The notes beneath the pieces are model-generated. The model did no database searches, was not told the origin of the DNA, and was given only the letters and a program-made list of their open reading frames with translations. A stretch of 64,000 nucleotides of DNA from Acidobacteriota bacterium (GTDB taxonomy: Bacteria > Acidobacteriota > Blastocatellia > Pyrinomonadales > Pyrinomonadaceae), in assembly GCA_003223935.1 (NCBI GenBank), contig QHXQ01000056.1, positions 27,612 to 91,611 of the forward strand, given 5' to 3'. Shown piece by piece: positions 52,736 to 62,246 of the stretch (position 1 is its first letter; each line of letters opens with the position of its first letter). A program made the position numbers and the translations under genes.

Positions 52736-53428
52736 CTAAAGGGCTGACTCAATAATACGAGCGAGTCGTTCGGTCTCGCGGCGGGCGCAGGCGCGTGTGT
52801 CTTCGCCGGGTAGTTGGCGTAGGTAGTAAGGTGTGTGATAGATGATCTCGATGCGCCGGGCGAAGCGCGGAAAGCGCCAGCCGCGCGGCCAGATTTTGTG
52901 CCCGCCGCGAATCGTCACGGGCAAGACGGGCGCGCCCGCTTCGAGCGCGATGCGTGCCGCGCCCGCTTTGAATTCGTCCATCGCGCCGTCTGGATGAGCG
53001 CGCCCGCCTTCGGGAAAGATGACGAGCGCGCCGCCGCGCCGCAGCCATTGGAGCGACCGACGAATGGCGCGCGGGTCGCTCCGCTCAACCTGCAAAGGCC
53101 ACGCGCCGAGCCAACGCATCAAACGACCAACCACAGGCCAACTGAAACTCACGTCCCAAGCGAGAAAACGGAGCGGGCGTTCGATTGGCACTGCGAGCCA
53201 GAACGGATCGATGTAGGTCTGATGATTGGCCGCGATGACGAGCCGACCACTCTGCGGGATGTGCTCCGTGCCCGTGTAGCGTATGCGCCAGAGGAGACTG
53301 AAGATTAAGCCCGCCGTCCGGCGTAGCAACTCAAGCGCCCAAGCAGGTAGGATGTACGGCTCAGGCCCGCGCGCTGTGCGCCGCCCGTTCTCGCTACTGC
53401 GCGCAAGCCCTGTGCCCGGTCCGTTCAC
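52736..53428 (-). CDS. plsC: 1-acyl-sn-glycerol-3-phosphate acyltransferase
   Basis: Membrane-associated acyltransferase making phosphatidic acid. Motif I NHQTYIDPFW (NHxxxxD) and motif III FPEGGRAHPDG (FPEG) are intact. A motif IV-like region PVLPVTIRGGHKIWP follows. A hydrophobic segment LELLRRTAGLIFSLLW lies before the fold. Its GTG start overlaps the stop of the upstream gene (GTGA), placing it at the end of a three-gene minus-strand operon that converges on the eCIS cluster end. Confidence 0.92.
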   Translation of the reverse strand: MNGPGTGLARSSENGRRTARGPEPYILPAWALELLRRTAGLIFSLLWRIRYTGTEHIPQSGRLVIAANHQTYIDPFWLAVPIERPLRFLAWDVSFSWPVVGRLMRWLGAWPLQVERSDPRAIRRSLQWLRRGGALVIFPEGGRAHPDGAMDEFKAGAARIALEAGAPVLPVTIRGGHKIWPRGWRFPRFARRIEIIYHTPYYLRQLPGEDTRACARRETERLARIIESAL

Positions 53429-53796
53429 GCCTCGTCCGCTCCCGCGTCCCGTTCTTCACGTGCTGTCGCCTCACGCCACGCCGCACTCAGACGCGCGACA
53501 ACTTCATCGTCGTCTGTTGCCGCGTGCGTATCTTGATCCGGCAAAGCGCGCGGGCGCAACGCGTCGAGTCCGGTCACAGTCAACTCTTCCCACCAGTCGG
53601 GCACGTCGCATTCCGTGAGCGCGTCCGCGTGCCAGCGTTCGCAGCGCGCGCAGTTGAAGCCGCGATAGGCACGCGCTTCCTGTTTGGTCAGACCGATGCG
53701 GTTCTTCGCTTGGCAGCGTTCATCGGTGCAGCGTCGCTCAAGTTCGACGAGCAACACTTCGCGTGGCAAAACGATCTGTCGTCTGCGCTGTACCAT
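53425..53796 (-). CDS. Small Cys-motif (zinc-ribbon-like) protein
   Basis: A 123-residue protein of no family I recognise. Four cysteines in CTDERC and CARC (RRCTDERCQAKNRI ... RGFNCARCERWHADAL) could bind one zinc ion. A Trp-rich CDVPDWWEEL segment and an acidic, Ala-rich C-terminal tail follow. It sits 3 bp after the PilZ gene and overlaps plsC by 4 bp, so it is firmly operonic. The context of c-di-GMP binding and phospholipid synthesis does not settle a role. Confidence 0.7.
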   Translation of the reverse strand: MVQRRRQIVLPREVLLVELERRCTDERCQAKNRIGLTKQEARAYRGFNCARCERWHADALTECDVPDWWEELTVTGLDALRPRALPDQDTHAATDDDEVVARLSAAWREATAREERDAGADEA

Positions 53797-53799
53797 TTG

Positions 53800-54540
53800 T
53801 TATTCGATCAACTCCAGCGGCCACATGCGATCTACAAACTCAAGATGCAGGCGCGGAATGCCGTCCGCGCCGGCGCGATAGCCACGCACAACCGCAAGCA
53901 GCGTCAACGTGTGGTGCGTACTGCGCACGCGCACGAAGCAACCGCGCTCGACCGTCAGCGTAGTGAACACGGATGCGCCGTGTCGGCTGATGTTCTCGGT
54001 TACGGTCTGCTCGCTCGCAGCGATCAGTCCGCGTTCGTCTAACACTTCGATGATAATGTCAACCGGCATGCTCAGGCGCGTCTCGCGTTGGACGGGCGTG
54101 TAGGGCACAAGCTGCTCGCGCACGCGCCACAGGTCTGCGGTCGTCGGGTCGGACGCGATCTCGTAACGCAGCGCCGGATTGGCCGTGTAACTCGCGGGCG
54201 GATGTTTGCCGACGAACGCGACGCCCAACTCGAAGCGCGGCAATCCTGTCTGCGCATGTGGCGACGTAAACATGACGTTGCGCACGAGCGCCCAGACGCG
54301 ATATTGATCCTCGACGTGATCGAAGCAACGCAACTGCCGTGGCATCGGTAGTGTCAGGTGCACGAGCCGGCCGCGATCCACCGGCCGCGCGAGACTAAAA
54401 CGCGCGCCGAACGGCGTCAAGTCCAAGATGCGCGACACTTCAGTCCACTCCTCGTTCGGCCCTTCGCGCACCGTGATGCGCACGGGCAGTTCAAGCCGCA
54501 CGCGCTCGCGTCGTCGTTGTTCTTTGCCACCCGATTTCAT
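53800..54540 (-). CDS. Tandem PilZ-domain protein
   Basis: A 246-residue protein with two PilZ-like domains. The first has RRRERVRLELPVRI (RxxxR) and LDLTPFGARF, the expected c-di-GMP binding pair though with Thr-Pro in place of the usual Ser. The second (about 155-245) has RETRLSMPVDI and ENISRHGASVF (NxSxxG), the more canonical binding half. It probably responds to c-di-GMP. It is the first gene of the operon with the Cys-motif protein and plsC. Confidence 0.87.
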   Translation of the reverse strand: MKSGGKEQRRRERVRLELPVRITVREGPNEEWTEVSRILDLTPFGARFSLARPVDRGRLVHLTLPMPRQLRCFDHVEDQYRVWALVRNVMFTSPHAQTGLPRFELGVAFVGKHPPASYTANPALRYEIASDPTTADLWRVREQLVPYTPVQRETRLSMPVDIIIEVLDERGLIAASEQTVTENISRHGASVFTTLTVERGCFVRVRSTHHTLTLLAVVRGYRAGADGIPRLHLEFVDRMWPLELIE

Positions 54541-54961
54541 CGCTCTTTTAGCCTGCCGAATTCACGCTTCGACGGCGCAATATCTTGTGCTCGTAAAACT
54601 GCGCCCCGCGGGCCGCGAAAATGCGCTCGAAGCCGCAATTTTACAGGGTTTTTGTGTTACTCAGCCGGTTGCGAAAACGCCTCTTTCAAGCTACAATATG
54701 TCGTACTTTGATCCGACCGGCCGTGCCTCTCGGAACAGTACAAAATTTCAGTTGATTTCGGTTGTCAGGGGACGAACGCGAAGGCTGTTCAAGCGCCGAA
54801 TTTGCGGTGCTCGATCCGGCTCTCAATCTGGCTTGCAGGCGCGCTCGCGATTGGGGGCGCGCATCTTTCGGGTCGCGTGTGGCGTTGCCGACTCAAGCGT
54901 CTCATGCCCTTCTCGCGCCGCGCCGACAACCCGTTCAGCATTGTACCGGAAAGGTTAGTTG
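54541..54961. other. 420-bp divergent intergenic region between pilZ and gyrA
   Basis: Separates two divergent operons and contains no convincing gene. Apart from the gyrA promoter at 54669-54697, it includes a long transcribed leader of about 257 nt before gyrA, which may carry control elements that I cannot identify. Confidence 0.45.
54669..54697 (+). promoter_or_regulatory. Sigma70-type promoter for gyrA
   Basis: TTGCGA (54669-54674) and TACAAT (54692-54697) are separated by exactly 17 bp; the -10 is one mismatch from consensus. It is the best promoter in the pilZ-gyrA gap and points to gyrA. The predicted start of transcription is near 54704. Confidence 0.65.
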
Positions 54962-57526
54962 ATGGAAACACTTGATCATAATTACGTCAATATCGAAGAA
55001 GAGATGCGGCGCAGTTATCTCGACTACGCCATGTCGGTCATCATCGGCCGCGCGCTGCCTGATGTGCGCGACGGCTTCAAGCCCGTCCACCGGCGCGTGC
55101 TCTGGGCCATGCACGAGTTGGGCAACGCTTACAACAAGGCTTACAAGAAGAGCGCGCGCATCGTCGGCGACGTGATCGGTAAGTATCACCCGCACGGCGA
55201 TTCGGCCGTCTATGACACCATCGTCCGCATGGCGCAGAATTTCTCGATGCGCTATCCGCTCGTTGACGGGCAAGGCAACTTCGGCTCGGTGGACGGCGAC
55301 GCGGCCGCCGCGATGCGTTACACCGAAGCGCGCATGACGCGGCTCGCGTCTGAGATTCTCGCGGACATCGAAAAAGAGACGGTTGATTTCCAACCGAACT
55401 ACGACGAGTCGCTGAGCGAGCCGTCGGTCTTGCCGACGCGCGTGCCGAATCTACTGCTGAATGGTTCGGGCGGCATCGCCGTCGGCATGGCCACCAACAT
55501 CCCGCCGCACAATCTCACAGAGATCATTGACGCGACGGTCGCGCTCATCCGCAAGCCGAACACAAAAGACGAAGAGTTGTTGAAGCTCGTGCCGGGGCCC
55601 GATTTTCCGACGGGCGGCTTCATCTACGGGCGCGAAGGGATCAGACAGGCTTACTTGACTGGGCGCGGCATCATTCAGATGCGCGCGCGCGCCGGTATTG
55701 ATCGCATCGGACGCGGCACACACGAGCGCGACGCGATCATCATCACAGAGATTCCGTTCCAAGTGAACAAGGCGCGCTTGATCGAGCGCATTGCGGAACT
55801 CGTCAACGAGAAGAAGTTGGACGGCATCGCCGACCTGCGCGACGAATCGGATCGCAACGGCATGCGCATCGTCGTCGAACTCAAGCGCGACTCTGTGCCG
55901 CAGATCGTTCTGAACAAGCTTTATAAGTTGACGCCGATGCAGTCCTCTTTCGGCGTCATCAATCTCTCAATCGTCAACGGGCAGCCGCGCGTGTTGACCT
56001 TGAAGCAGATGCTCGAAGCCTTCATCGAGTTTCGCCGCGAGGTCGTGCGTCGGCGCACCGAGTACGATCTCAGGAAGGCACGCGCGCGCGCGCACATCCT
56101 CGAAGGCTTGAACAAAGCGATTGATGCGCTCGACTACATCGTGCCGCTGATTCGCAATGCCGGCTCAGTTGACGAAGCGCGCCAGTGGCTCACGGGCCGC
56201 TTCGAGACGATAGCGCAGACGAAGGCTTGGAAAGGCGTGCCGACCGATCTGACGCAAGCTGGCTTCATCGGCAAACTGCAAAAGGTCATGCGTCGGCTCG
56301 AATTCTCCGATGCGCAGGCGCAGGCCATACTCGATCTGCAACTGCGCCGTCTGTCTGCGCTCGAACGGCAGAAGATTCTCGACGAGTACGAGCAGATCAT
56401 CAAGTTGATCGCAGAACTCGAAGAGATTCTCGCCAACGAACAATCGCTGCGCCGCGTCATCATCAAAGAACTCGAAGACGTGAAGAAAGAGTTTGGCGAC
56501 GCGCGCCGCACACAGATCATTGATGAAGGTGTCGAGCTATCAATCGAAGACATGATCGCCGACGAGGACGTGGCGATCACGGTCACGAATAGCGGCTACA
56601 TCAAACGCACGCCCGTCTCCGCTTATTCGCGGCAAGGGCGCGGCGGCAAAGGGCGCTTCGGCGCTTCGACCGGCAAGAACGGCGATTACGTCGAGCACCT
56701 GTTCGTCGCTTCGACTCACTCCTACATCATGATCTTCACCGACGACGGGCAGGTCTATAAACTCAAAGTCCACGAACTGCCCGACGCGCCGACCGCCGCG
56801 CGCGGCAAGGCCATCGTGAACCTGATCAACATTCCGTCGAGCCGTAAGATCGCTGGCATCGTGCCCGTGCGCGAGTTTGCTGAAGGGCGTTATGTCGTCA
56901 TGGTCACACGGCGCGGCGTGATCAAGAAGACTTCGCTCGCCGAATTTCAGAACATACGCTCGAACGGCATCAACGCCGTCAACGTGGACAAAGGCGACGA
57001 ACTCTTCGACGTGATCCTGACCGACGGCACACGCCAAATTTTGATCGCCACGCACGACGGCATCGCCATCCGCTTCGATGAAGAGGGTGTGCGCGGAATG
57101 GGGCGTGCGGCACGCGGCGTGCGCGGCATCGGACTGCGCAAGGATGATTACGTCGTCGCGGTCTGCGCGGTCGCGAAAGATGGCGGCGAGCGGATGCTGT
57201 CGGTCTCAGAGCAAGGCTACGGCAAGCAGACGAAGGTCTCTGATTATCGGCTGCAATCGCGCGGCGGGCGCGGCGTCATCAACATGAAGACGACGGCGAA
57301 GACCGGCAAGGTCGTCGCCGTATTCGCGGTCGAGGACGACTCCGAGATCATGATCATCACGCAGCACGGCAAGCTTATCCGCATCGAGGCGGGCGAGATA
57401 CGCAAGACCGGCCGCTCGGCGCAGGGCGTGCGGCTGATCAAGACGGACGGCGGCGACAAGGTGACGAGTGCGTCTTTGCTCGATGCGGCGCAGGACGAGG
57501 AGACGGTTGCGGCGTTGGCAGAGTAA
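54962..57526 (+). CDS. gyrA: DNA gyrase subunit A
   Basis: Type II topoisomerase subunit that cuts and rejoins DNA while GyrB hydrolyses ATP. The N-terminus is typical ([34 protein letters not shown]). The quinolone-resistance region is [17 protein letters not shown], so the usual Ser83/Asp87 positions read Ser and Asp. The catalytic Tyr lies in [10 protein letters not shown]. The GyrA box QGRGGKG is present, which distinguishes it from ParC, followed by the beta-pinwheel. The length, 854, is normal. ATG 54962 is preferred to the TTG just before it. gyrB is not in the window. Confidence 0.97.
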   Translation: METLDHNYVNIEEEMRRSYLDYAMSVIIGRALPDVRDGFKPVHRRVLWAMHELGNAYNKAYKKSARIVGDVIGKYHPHGDSAVYDTIVRMAQNFSMRYPLVDGQGNFGSVDGDAAAAMRYTEARMTRLASEILADIEKETVDFQPNYDESLSEPSVLPTRVPNLLLNGSGGIAVGMATNIPPHNLTEIIDATVALIRKPNTKDEELLKLVPGPDFPTGGFIYGREGIRQAYLTGRGIIQMRARAGIDRIGRGTHERDAIIITEIPFQVNKARLIERIAELVNEKKLDGIADLRDESDRNGMRIVVELKRDSVPQIVLNKLYKLTPMQSSFGVINLSIVNGQPRVLTLKQMLEAFIEFRREVVRRRTEYDLRKARARAHILEGLNKAIDALDYIVPLIRNAGSVDEARQWLTGRFETIAQTKAWKGVPTDLTQAGFIGKLQKVMRRLEFSDAQAQAILDLQLRRLSALERQKILDEYEQIIKLIAELEEILANEQSLRRVIIKELEDVKKEFGDARRTQIIDEGVELSIEDMIADEDVAITVTNSGYIKRTPVSAYSRQGRGGKGRFGASTGKNGDYVEHLFVASTHSYIMIFTDDGQVYKLKVHELPDAPTAARGKAIVNLINIPSSRKIAGIVPVREFAEGRYVVMVTRRGVIKKTSLAEFQNIRSNGINAVNVDKGDELFDVILTDGTRQILIATHDGIAIRFDEEGVRGMGRAARGVRGIGLRKDDYVVAVCAVAKDGGERMLSVSEQGYGKQTKVSDYRLQSRGGRGVINMKTTAKTGKVVAVFAVEDDSEIMIITQHGKLIRIEAGEIRKTGRSAQGVRLIKTDGGDKVTSASLLDAAQDEETVAALAE

Positions 57527-57547
57527 GCTGTAGAAGTTGACAGCAGA

Positions 57548-57592
57548 ATGGCCGCGAGCGATTGATGCAATCGCTCGCGGCCATATTTTTTC
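57548..57592 (+). terminator. Strong rho-independent terminator after gyrA
   Basis: A perfect 16-bp stem, ATGGCCGCGAGCGATT (57548-57563) with AATCGCTCGCGGCCAT (57569-57584), encloses a 5-nt loop and is followed by ATTTTTT. It lies 22 bp after the gyrA stop and before the convergent M20 gene. The T-run serves the plus strand only. Confidence 0.92.
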
Positions 57593-57601
57593 GCGTCGGT
57601 A

Positions 57602-58948
57602 CTACTTCTTCATCAACTCCAACACGGCAGTGGTCATCGCTTTGATTGCTGTGCGAATCGTCGGCTCAGGCACGGGCGCGAACAGAGCCGAATGGAGCGA
57701 GGGCAGCGGCACGCCGGTCTGTCTGCTCTGGGCGATCTTGGCGGGATCGACTGCGCCAACCCAGAAGATGACGGCCGGAATCTGATGATTCTCAAGCGCG
57801 AAGCGGCCGAAGTCTTCGCTGCCCATCACGGGAGCCATGCGCACGACGTTCTCTCGGCCGAGCGCGGCGGTGAAGGCTGTGCTCAAGCGTTCGGCGAGCA
57901 CCGGATCGTTGTAGGTTGCGGGCGCATACTCCGTCTCGCTTACGCGCACGATGGGCGCGTGATCTGCGGGCACACCGGCGGCGAGCGCTGTGCCTTCGGC
58001 GATGCGTTTGATTGAGGCGATGATGTGTTGGCGCACCTCTTCTTTGTAGGCGCGCACGGTCAGTTGCAAGGTCACTTCGTCGGGGATGATGTTGCGCTTT
58101 GTGCCGCCGTGGATCGTGCCGACGGTGACCACGGCCGGATCGAGCGGCGAGTTCTCGCGGCTCACGATGGTTTGCAAGGCAATGACGATCTGCGCCGCCA
58201 GCACGACCGGGTCTTTCGTCGCTTCAGGCTTCGACCCGTGCCCGCCTAGGCCCCGCACGATGATGTCAACTGAGGTGGAACTAGCGAGCGCGTAGCCGGG
58301 TACGATGCCGACCTTGTTGATCTCCAGATCGGCGTTGTCGTGCAAGGCGATAGCGAAGTCCGGCTTGGGGAAGCGCGTGTAGAGGTTGTCGGCAAGCAGT
58401 GCCTTCGCGCCGTCAATCGTCTCTTCAGCAGGCTGACCGACGAGGATGAGTGTGCCGTGCCAACGGTCTTTAAGCTGCGCAAGCATGCGCGCCGTGCCGA
58501 TGAGCGACGTGACATGCACATCATGCCCGCAGGCGTGCATCACGCTCACATCTTGACCGGCATCGTTCTTAGCTTTAACTATGCTCGCGTAAGGCAGCCC
58601 AGTCTTCTCTTCGACGGGCAGCGCGTCCATGTCCCCGCGCACGAGCACCGTCGGCCCCGCGCCGTTGCGCATCACGCCGACCACGCCGTAGCCGACGAGT
58701 TCGGGTCGTTCGTACTTGCCGACGTGTTCGGTCACTTCGTAGCCAAGCGCGCGCAGTTCTTTGGCCACGAGCGCCGAGGTCTTCGCCTCTTGGTGCGAGA
58801 GTTCGGGCGCGGCGTGCAGTGCCTTGTAGGTCGCCAAGAGCGAAGCCATCTCGCGGTCGAGCATGGCGTCGAGCGACGTTTGCGCGCGGGCGGTGGGCAT
58901 CAGGCAGAGTGCGAGCGCGAGGGCGAACAGGCAGGCCCTTTTGTACAT
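57602..58948 (-). CDS. Secreted M20-family amidohydrolase (IAA-amino acid / hippurate hydrolase-like)
   Basis: A 448-residue metallohydrolase with a signal peptide (MYKRACLFALALALCLMPTARAQ). Metal-binding motifs are intact: VLVRGDMDALPVEE, MHACGHDVHVTSLIGTA, PAEETIDGAKALL (catalytic Glu), and MGSEDFGRF near the C-terminus. The dimerisation domain starts around GLGGHGSKPEATKDPV. It likely cleaves N-acyl amino acids or similar amides outside the cytoplasm. ATG 58948 has AAGGAG at suitable spacing. Confidence 0.9.
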   Translation of the reverse strand: MYKRACLFALALALCLMPTARAQTSLDAMLDREMASLLATYKALHAAPELSHQEAKTSALVAKELRALGYEVTEHVGKYERPELVGYGVVGVMRNGAGPTVLVRGDMDALPVEEKTGLPYASIVKAKNDAGQDVSVMHACGHDVHVTSLIGTARMLAQLKDRWHGTLILVGQPAEETIDGAKALLADNLYTRFPKPDFAIALHDNADLEINKVGIVPGYALASSTSVDIIVRGLGGHGSKPEATKDPVVLAAQIVIALQTIVSRENSPLDPAVVTVGTIHGGTKRNIIPDEVTLQLTVRAYKEEVRQHIIASIKRIAEGTALAAGVPADHAPIVRVSETEYAPATYNDPVLAERLSTAFTAALGRENVVRMAPVMGSEDFGRFALENHQIPAVIFWVGAVDPAKIAQSRQTGVPLPSLHSALFAPVPEPTIRTAIKAMTTAVLELMKK

Positions 58949-59031
58949 TTCATTGACTCCTTCCAAGTTGCAGCCTGATCAGATTGAGTCGTTGCGGCCG
59001 GTTGGCGAAATCGCCACGCGCGGCGGCTCAC

Positions 59032-59202
59032 TTAGCGGCGCTGTCTTTTATCCGCCGCTTCCATCCAAGCGTTGAGCGAAGTCAAGTCGCGATCCGACAC
59101 CTCGCGCCCGAGACCTTCGCGTAGTCTCTTTTTCAAAACGAGCTTTCTGATCCACCAGAAGAAACCGACCAAGGCCACGAGGGCGATGAAAATGATTGGC
59201 AT
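59032..59202 (-). CDS. Small single-pass membrane protein (56 aa)
   Basis: The frame MPIIFIALVALVGFFWWIRK, then LVLKKRLREGLGREVSDRDLTSLNAWMEAADKRQRR, has one N-terminal membrane helix (residues 2-18), a basic stop-transfer segment and a charged helical tail. TAAAGGA lies upstream of the ATG. It encodes a sensible membrane protein, unlike the overlapping plus-strand frame. It lies 83 bp upstream of the M20 gene on the same strand. Function is unknown. Confidence 0.6.
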   Translation of the reverse strand: MPIIFIALVALVGFFWWIRKLVLKKRLREGLGREVSDRDLTSLNAWMEAADKRQRR

Positions 59203-59391
59203 CGAGGATTGTGTCCTTTATTTGCTTAATGCGAGCGAGCGAGAACGGGCCATGCGTCGGGGCTAGGCACACGTGCAGCTTAAAGCATCTCGTTGCGTTG
59301 TCAAGTTAGCGCTCTTGTCGGCTTTCGCGTTGATCAACTTTTCGCGCGCCGACTTGCCCTGATCGCAGGCGTCTGTATTAGGCTATACGAC

Positions 59392-60540
59392 GTGACGAGG
59401 ATCCTGATCGTTGGCGGCGGCATCGGCGGGCTGAGCGCTGCGCTCGCTTTGCGGCAAGTTGGCTTTGCGCCGGAAGTGTTCGAGCAAGCGCCGGAGTTGC
59501 TCGAAGTCGGGGCGGCGATTGCCGTGTGGCCGAACGCGTTGCGAATTTTGCAGAGGCTGGGCGTGGCCGATCAGGTGTTGACCAGAGCCGGCGTGATCGA
59601 ACAAGTGCGTTGGCTCAATTGGGACGGCAGATTGATCAAACACGTGCGCTTCCCCAGCACGGGCGCGCCCGCAGTTGCGCTCCACCGCGCCGACTTACAG
59701 CGCGCGTTGTTGCACGCGCTGCCCGCGAGTTCGATCCACTTGGGGCGCGTCTGCGAGAGCTATCAACAAATCGGCGACGAAATCCACGCGCGCTTTGCCG
59801 ACGGCGCGACTGTCACGTGCGATCTCTTGTTCGGCGCTGACGGTCTTCATTCGCGTCTACGCGCGCAGATACTCGCCGACGGGCCGCCACGTCATCGCGG
59901 CTACACAGTCTGGCGCGGCGTCACAGATTGCGCCCCGCAAGCGTTGCCGTCCAACACGGCGTTAGAGCTTTACGGGCGCGGCCAACGCTTCGGCATCGGG
60001 CCGGTCGGCTTAGGCCGCACGGGCTGGTGGGCCACGGCCAACGAGCGCGCAGATGCAGCAGAGATTCCGTCTGAGCGCCAACGAAAATTGTTGACGCTCT
60101 TCGCCGGTTGGTGCGAGCCAGTCCGTGCACTGATCGCAGCGACACCGGCCGAGACCATCTTGCACACCGCCGCCCTTGATCGCCCGCCGAGCAAACAATG
60201 GGGCGCAGGTCGCATGACGCTCTTAGGCGATGCTATTCATCCCACCACGCCGAATCTAGGACAAGGCGGCTGCATGGCCATCGAAGACGCCGTCGTCCTC
60301 GCCCGTTGCCTACTGAAATACGGCGTCGCCACGCAAACCTTACGCACCTACGAACGACACAGACACGCGCGCACAACCCTCATCACCAACTACTCGCGCT
60401 ACTATGGACGCATCGGCCAATGGCAAACTGCTTCAAGCACACGGCTGCGCGGCCTCTTGCTCTCGCTTCTGCCGAAAGCGTTACTGCAACACGTGCTTCA
60501 TCTGATCTTCGATTACGATGCTTATGCGGTGGATATTTGA
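59392..60540 (+). CDS. FAD-dependent monooxygenase (PHBH/UbiH-like)
   Basis: A 382-residue flavoprotein hydroxylase. The ADP-binding GxGxxG is at the N-terminus (RILIVGGGIGGLSAALALRQVGF). The DG motif is FGADGLHSRLRAQI. The second FAD motif is MTLLGDAIHPTTPNLGQGGCMAIEDAVVLARCL. Start GTG 59392 puts the Rossmann motif at residue 3; an upstream frame from 59293 adds 33 uncharacteristic residues. The substrate is probably an aromatic compound but cannot be specified. No reductase or pathway gene is adjacent. Confidence 0.88.
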   Translation: MTRILIVGGGIGGLSAALALRQVGFAPEVFEQAPELLEVGAAIAVWPNALRILQRLGVADQVLTRAGVIEQVRWLNWDGRLIKHVRFPSTGAPAVALHRADLQRALLHALPASSIHLGRVCESYQQIGDEIHARFADGATVTCDLLFGADGLHSRLRAQILADGPPRHRGYTVWRGVTDCAPQALPSNTALELYGRGQRFGIGPVGLGRTGWWATANERADAAEIPSERQRKLLTLFAGWCEPVRALIAATPAETILHTAALDRPPSKQWGAGRMTLLGDAIHPTTPNLGQGGCMAIEDAVVLARCLLKYGVATQTLRTYERHRHARTTLITNYSRYYGRIGQWQTASSTRLRGLLLSLLPKALLQHVLHLIFDYDAYAVDI

Positions 60541-60620
60541 GTCAAGGATTGGCCGAAGAGTTTCGTCTTAAAGCAGCACAATAGTATTCCATCTGGCGCG
60601 CAGTTGGTGCAGAATCAGCT

Positions 60621-61481
60621 ATGGCTTCTCAGACAATCGCAGCACCGGTTGATCAACCGTATCGCGGGAGCGGCATTGATCGGCCGCGTGGTGTGCCTCT
60701 GCCGCCGGAACGTCTGTCTCTGTTTCGCGCCGGTCAGTTGCGCAAGCGTTGGCACTATCTTTCGTTTTGGAGTCGGGAGTTATCTTTCTGCGCAGCGCAC
60801 GCGAGCGTGGGGCCTCTGCCGCAGGCATACTGGGGCGTCTGGGATCGCGCGGCGCAGCAGTTCCGGCAGGGCAAGCACCTCACAACTTCGTGCGTGCAGT
60901 TCGGCCCCGGACATGTCTATGTGCACGACGGCGACGTGGAGATTGACGTGGCGTTCGACGAGTGCGGCAGCTTCGAGGTCTATCGCCCGGAAGACCGCGC
61001 CTACATCTGGTCGCACAAAGATTTTTGTCTTGAGGCGCGCGGCACTGTGCGTTATGGCAACACGACGCGCACGGTCGCGGGCGTCATGTTCGTGGACATC
61101 AACGAGGGCTATCACACGCGGCACACACAGTGGCATTGGTCGGCCGGCGCGGGCCTTGATCAGCACAACCGGCTCGTCGCCTTCAACGCCATCACCGGCC
61201 TCTTCGACACCCCGACCAACAGCGAACGCACCATCTGGATCGACGGCGTCGCGCAAGAAGTCGGGCCAAACACATTTTCCGAAGACCTCTCAACCGTCTC
61301 CTTCGCCGAAGGCGGCACGCTCAGCTTTCAACCCGAAGCCCTGATCGAACATCACGACAACTTCATCCTCATCCGCTCAGACTACTTTCACTGGTTCGGC
61401 ACATACACAGGCACACTGCCCGGCGGCATCGAACTGCGCGAAGCCCACGGCGTCCGCGAGCGCCACGAGGCGCTCTGGTAA
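60621..61481 (+). CDS. DUF2804-like protein
   Basis: A 286-residue protein with features I associate with DUF2804: RAGQLRKRWHYLSFWSRELSFCAAHASVGP near the N-terminus and a beta-rich body with recurring His/Trp (GYHTRHTQWHWSAGAG, RSDYFHWFGTYTGTLPGGIELREAHGVRERHEALW). There is no signal peptide. Related proteins are uncharacterised, so no function is offered. It ends 2 bp before the convergent MoaDE gene. Confidence 0.6.
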   Translation: MASQTIAAPVDQPYRGSGIDRPRGVPLPPERLSLFRAGQLRKRWHYLSFWSRELSFCAAHASVGPLPQAYWGVWDRAAQQFRQGKHLTTSCVQFGPGHVYVHDGDVEIDVAFDECGSFEVYRPEDRAYIWSHKDFCLEARGTVRYGNTTRTVAGVMFVDINEGYHTRHTQWHWSAGAGLDQHNRLVAFNAITGLFDTPTNSERTIWIDGVAQEVGPNTFSEDLSTVSFAEGGTLSFQPEALIEHHDNFILIRSDYFHWFGTYTGTLPGGIELREAHGVRERHEALW

Positions 61482-61483
61482 TC

Positions 61484-62224
61484 TCAAACATCTTCGCTGT
61501 GCTGCAACGCTTCGGGCGCGCCTTCGCCTTCGACCCAGACTTCGCCGTCTTCGTAGAACTCTTTCTTCCAGATCGGCACGGTGCGTTTGAGTTCGCGGAT
61601 GGCCCACTCGCAGGCGGCGAAGGCGGCGCGGCGATGCGGCGCGCTGACGCTGATGACGACGCTAGTGTCGCCGATCTCAAGCCGGCCCGTGCGGTGGATG
61701 ATGCCGATGTGCGTGATGTTGAACTGTGCGTGCGCTTGCCGGCCCAAGCGTTGCAACTCGCTGAGGGCCATCGGCGCGTAAGCCTCATAGACGAGATAGA
61801 GTGTGCGGCGGCCGCGCGTCCATTCGCGGACGTAGCCGTCGAGCGTGACGGTCGCGCCTGAGCGCGTGGGCACGATGCGCCGCGCGACCGCGCCCACGTC
61901 AATCGGCTCGGTCGTCAGTTCAAAAAAATCCTGCGCGCTGTGTTCGGCCGATTCATCTGCCGCGCCGCCGCTCACCGGCGGGAAGATGGCGACTTCATCA
62001 TGCGCGCTGATGGGCGCATCCATCCCTGCATACTCTTCGTTGACGGCGACGAGCAGCGCGCGTCCGAAGCGTTGCAAAGCAGGATGACGTGCGAGCACTT
62101 CGGTGAACACGCTCGCAGCCGTCGCGGGCGCGTGCACCGTCAACTCTTCTTCGCTGCAACCGGCCGCCTCGCGTGCTGCGCCGAAGAACAACAAACGCAC
62201 GTTGATCTGTGTCGCGTCAGTCAT
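61484..62224 (-). CDS. MoaD-MoaE fusion, molybdopterin synthase
   Basis: Both subunits of molybdopterin synthase in one 246-residue chain. Residues 1-88 are the ubiquitin-like MoaD part, ending AIFPPVSGG. The Gly-Gly that must form a thiocarboxylate is thus internal, followed by a 10-residue Ala/Ser/Glu linker. Residues about 100-240 are MoaE, with the GYVRE, HIGIIHRTGRLEIGD, and HRRAAFAACEWAIRELKRTVPIWKKE catalytic-lysine segments intact. M. tuberculosis MoaX is a fusion of the same kind that is cleaved after Gly-Gly. No other mo genes are visible. Confidence 0.93.
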   Translation of the reverse strand: MTDATQINVRLLFFGAAREAAGCSEEELTVHAPATAASVFTEVLARHPALQRFGRALLVAVNEEYAGMDAPISAHDEVAIFPPVSGGAADESAEHSAQDFFELTTEPIDVGAVARRIVPTRSGATVTLDGYVREWTRGRRTLYLVYEAYAPMALSELQRLGRQAHAQFNITHIGIIHRTGRLEIGDTSVVISVSAPHRRAAFAACEWAIRELKRTVPIWKKEFYEDGEVWVEGEGAPEALQHSEDV

Positions 62225-62246
62225 GCGTCGAGTTTGTCTCGGTCAA

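Noticed and set aside
59072..59266. 64-residue plus-strand frame upstream of the FAD monooxygenase
   Set aside because: It overlaps the more convincing minus-strand membrane peptide and is Arg/Lys-rich without pattern.
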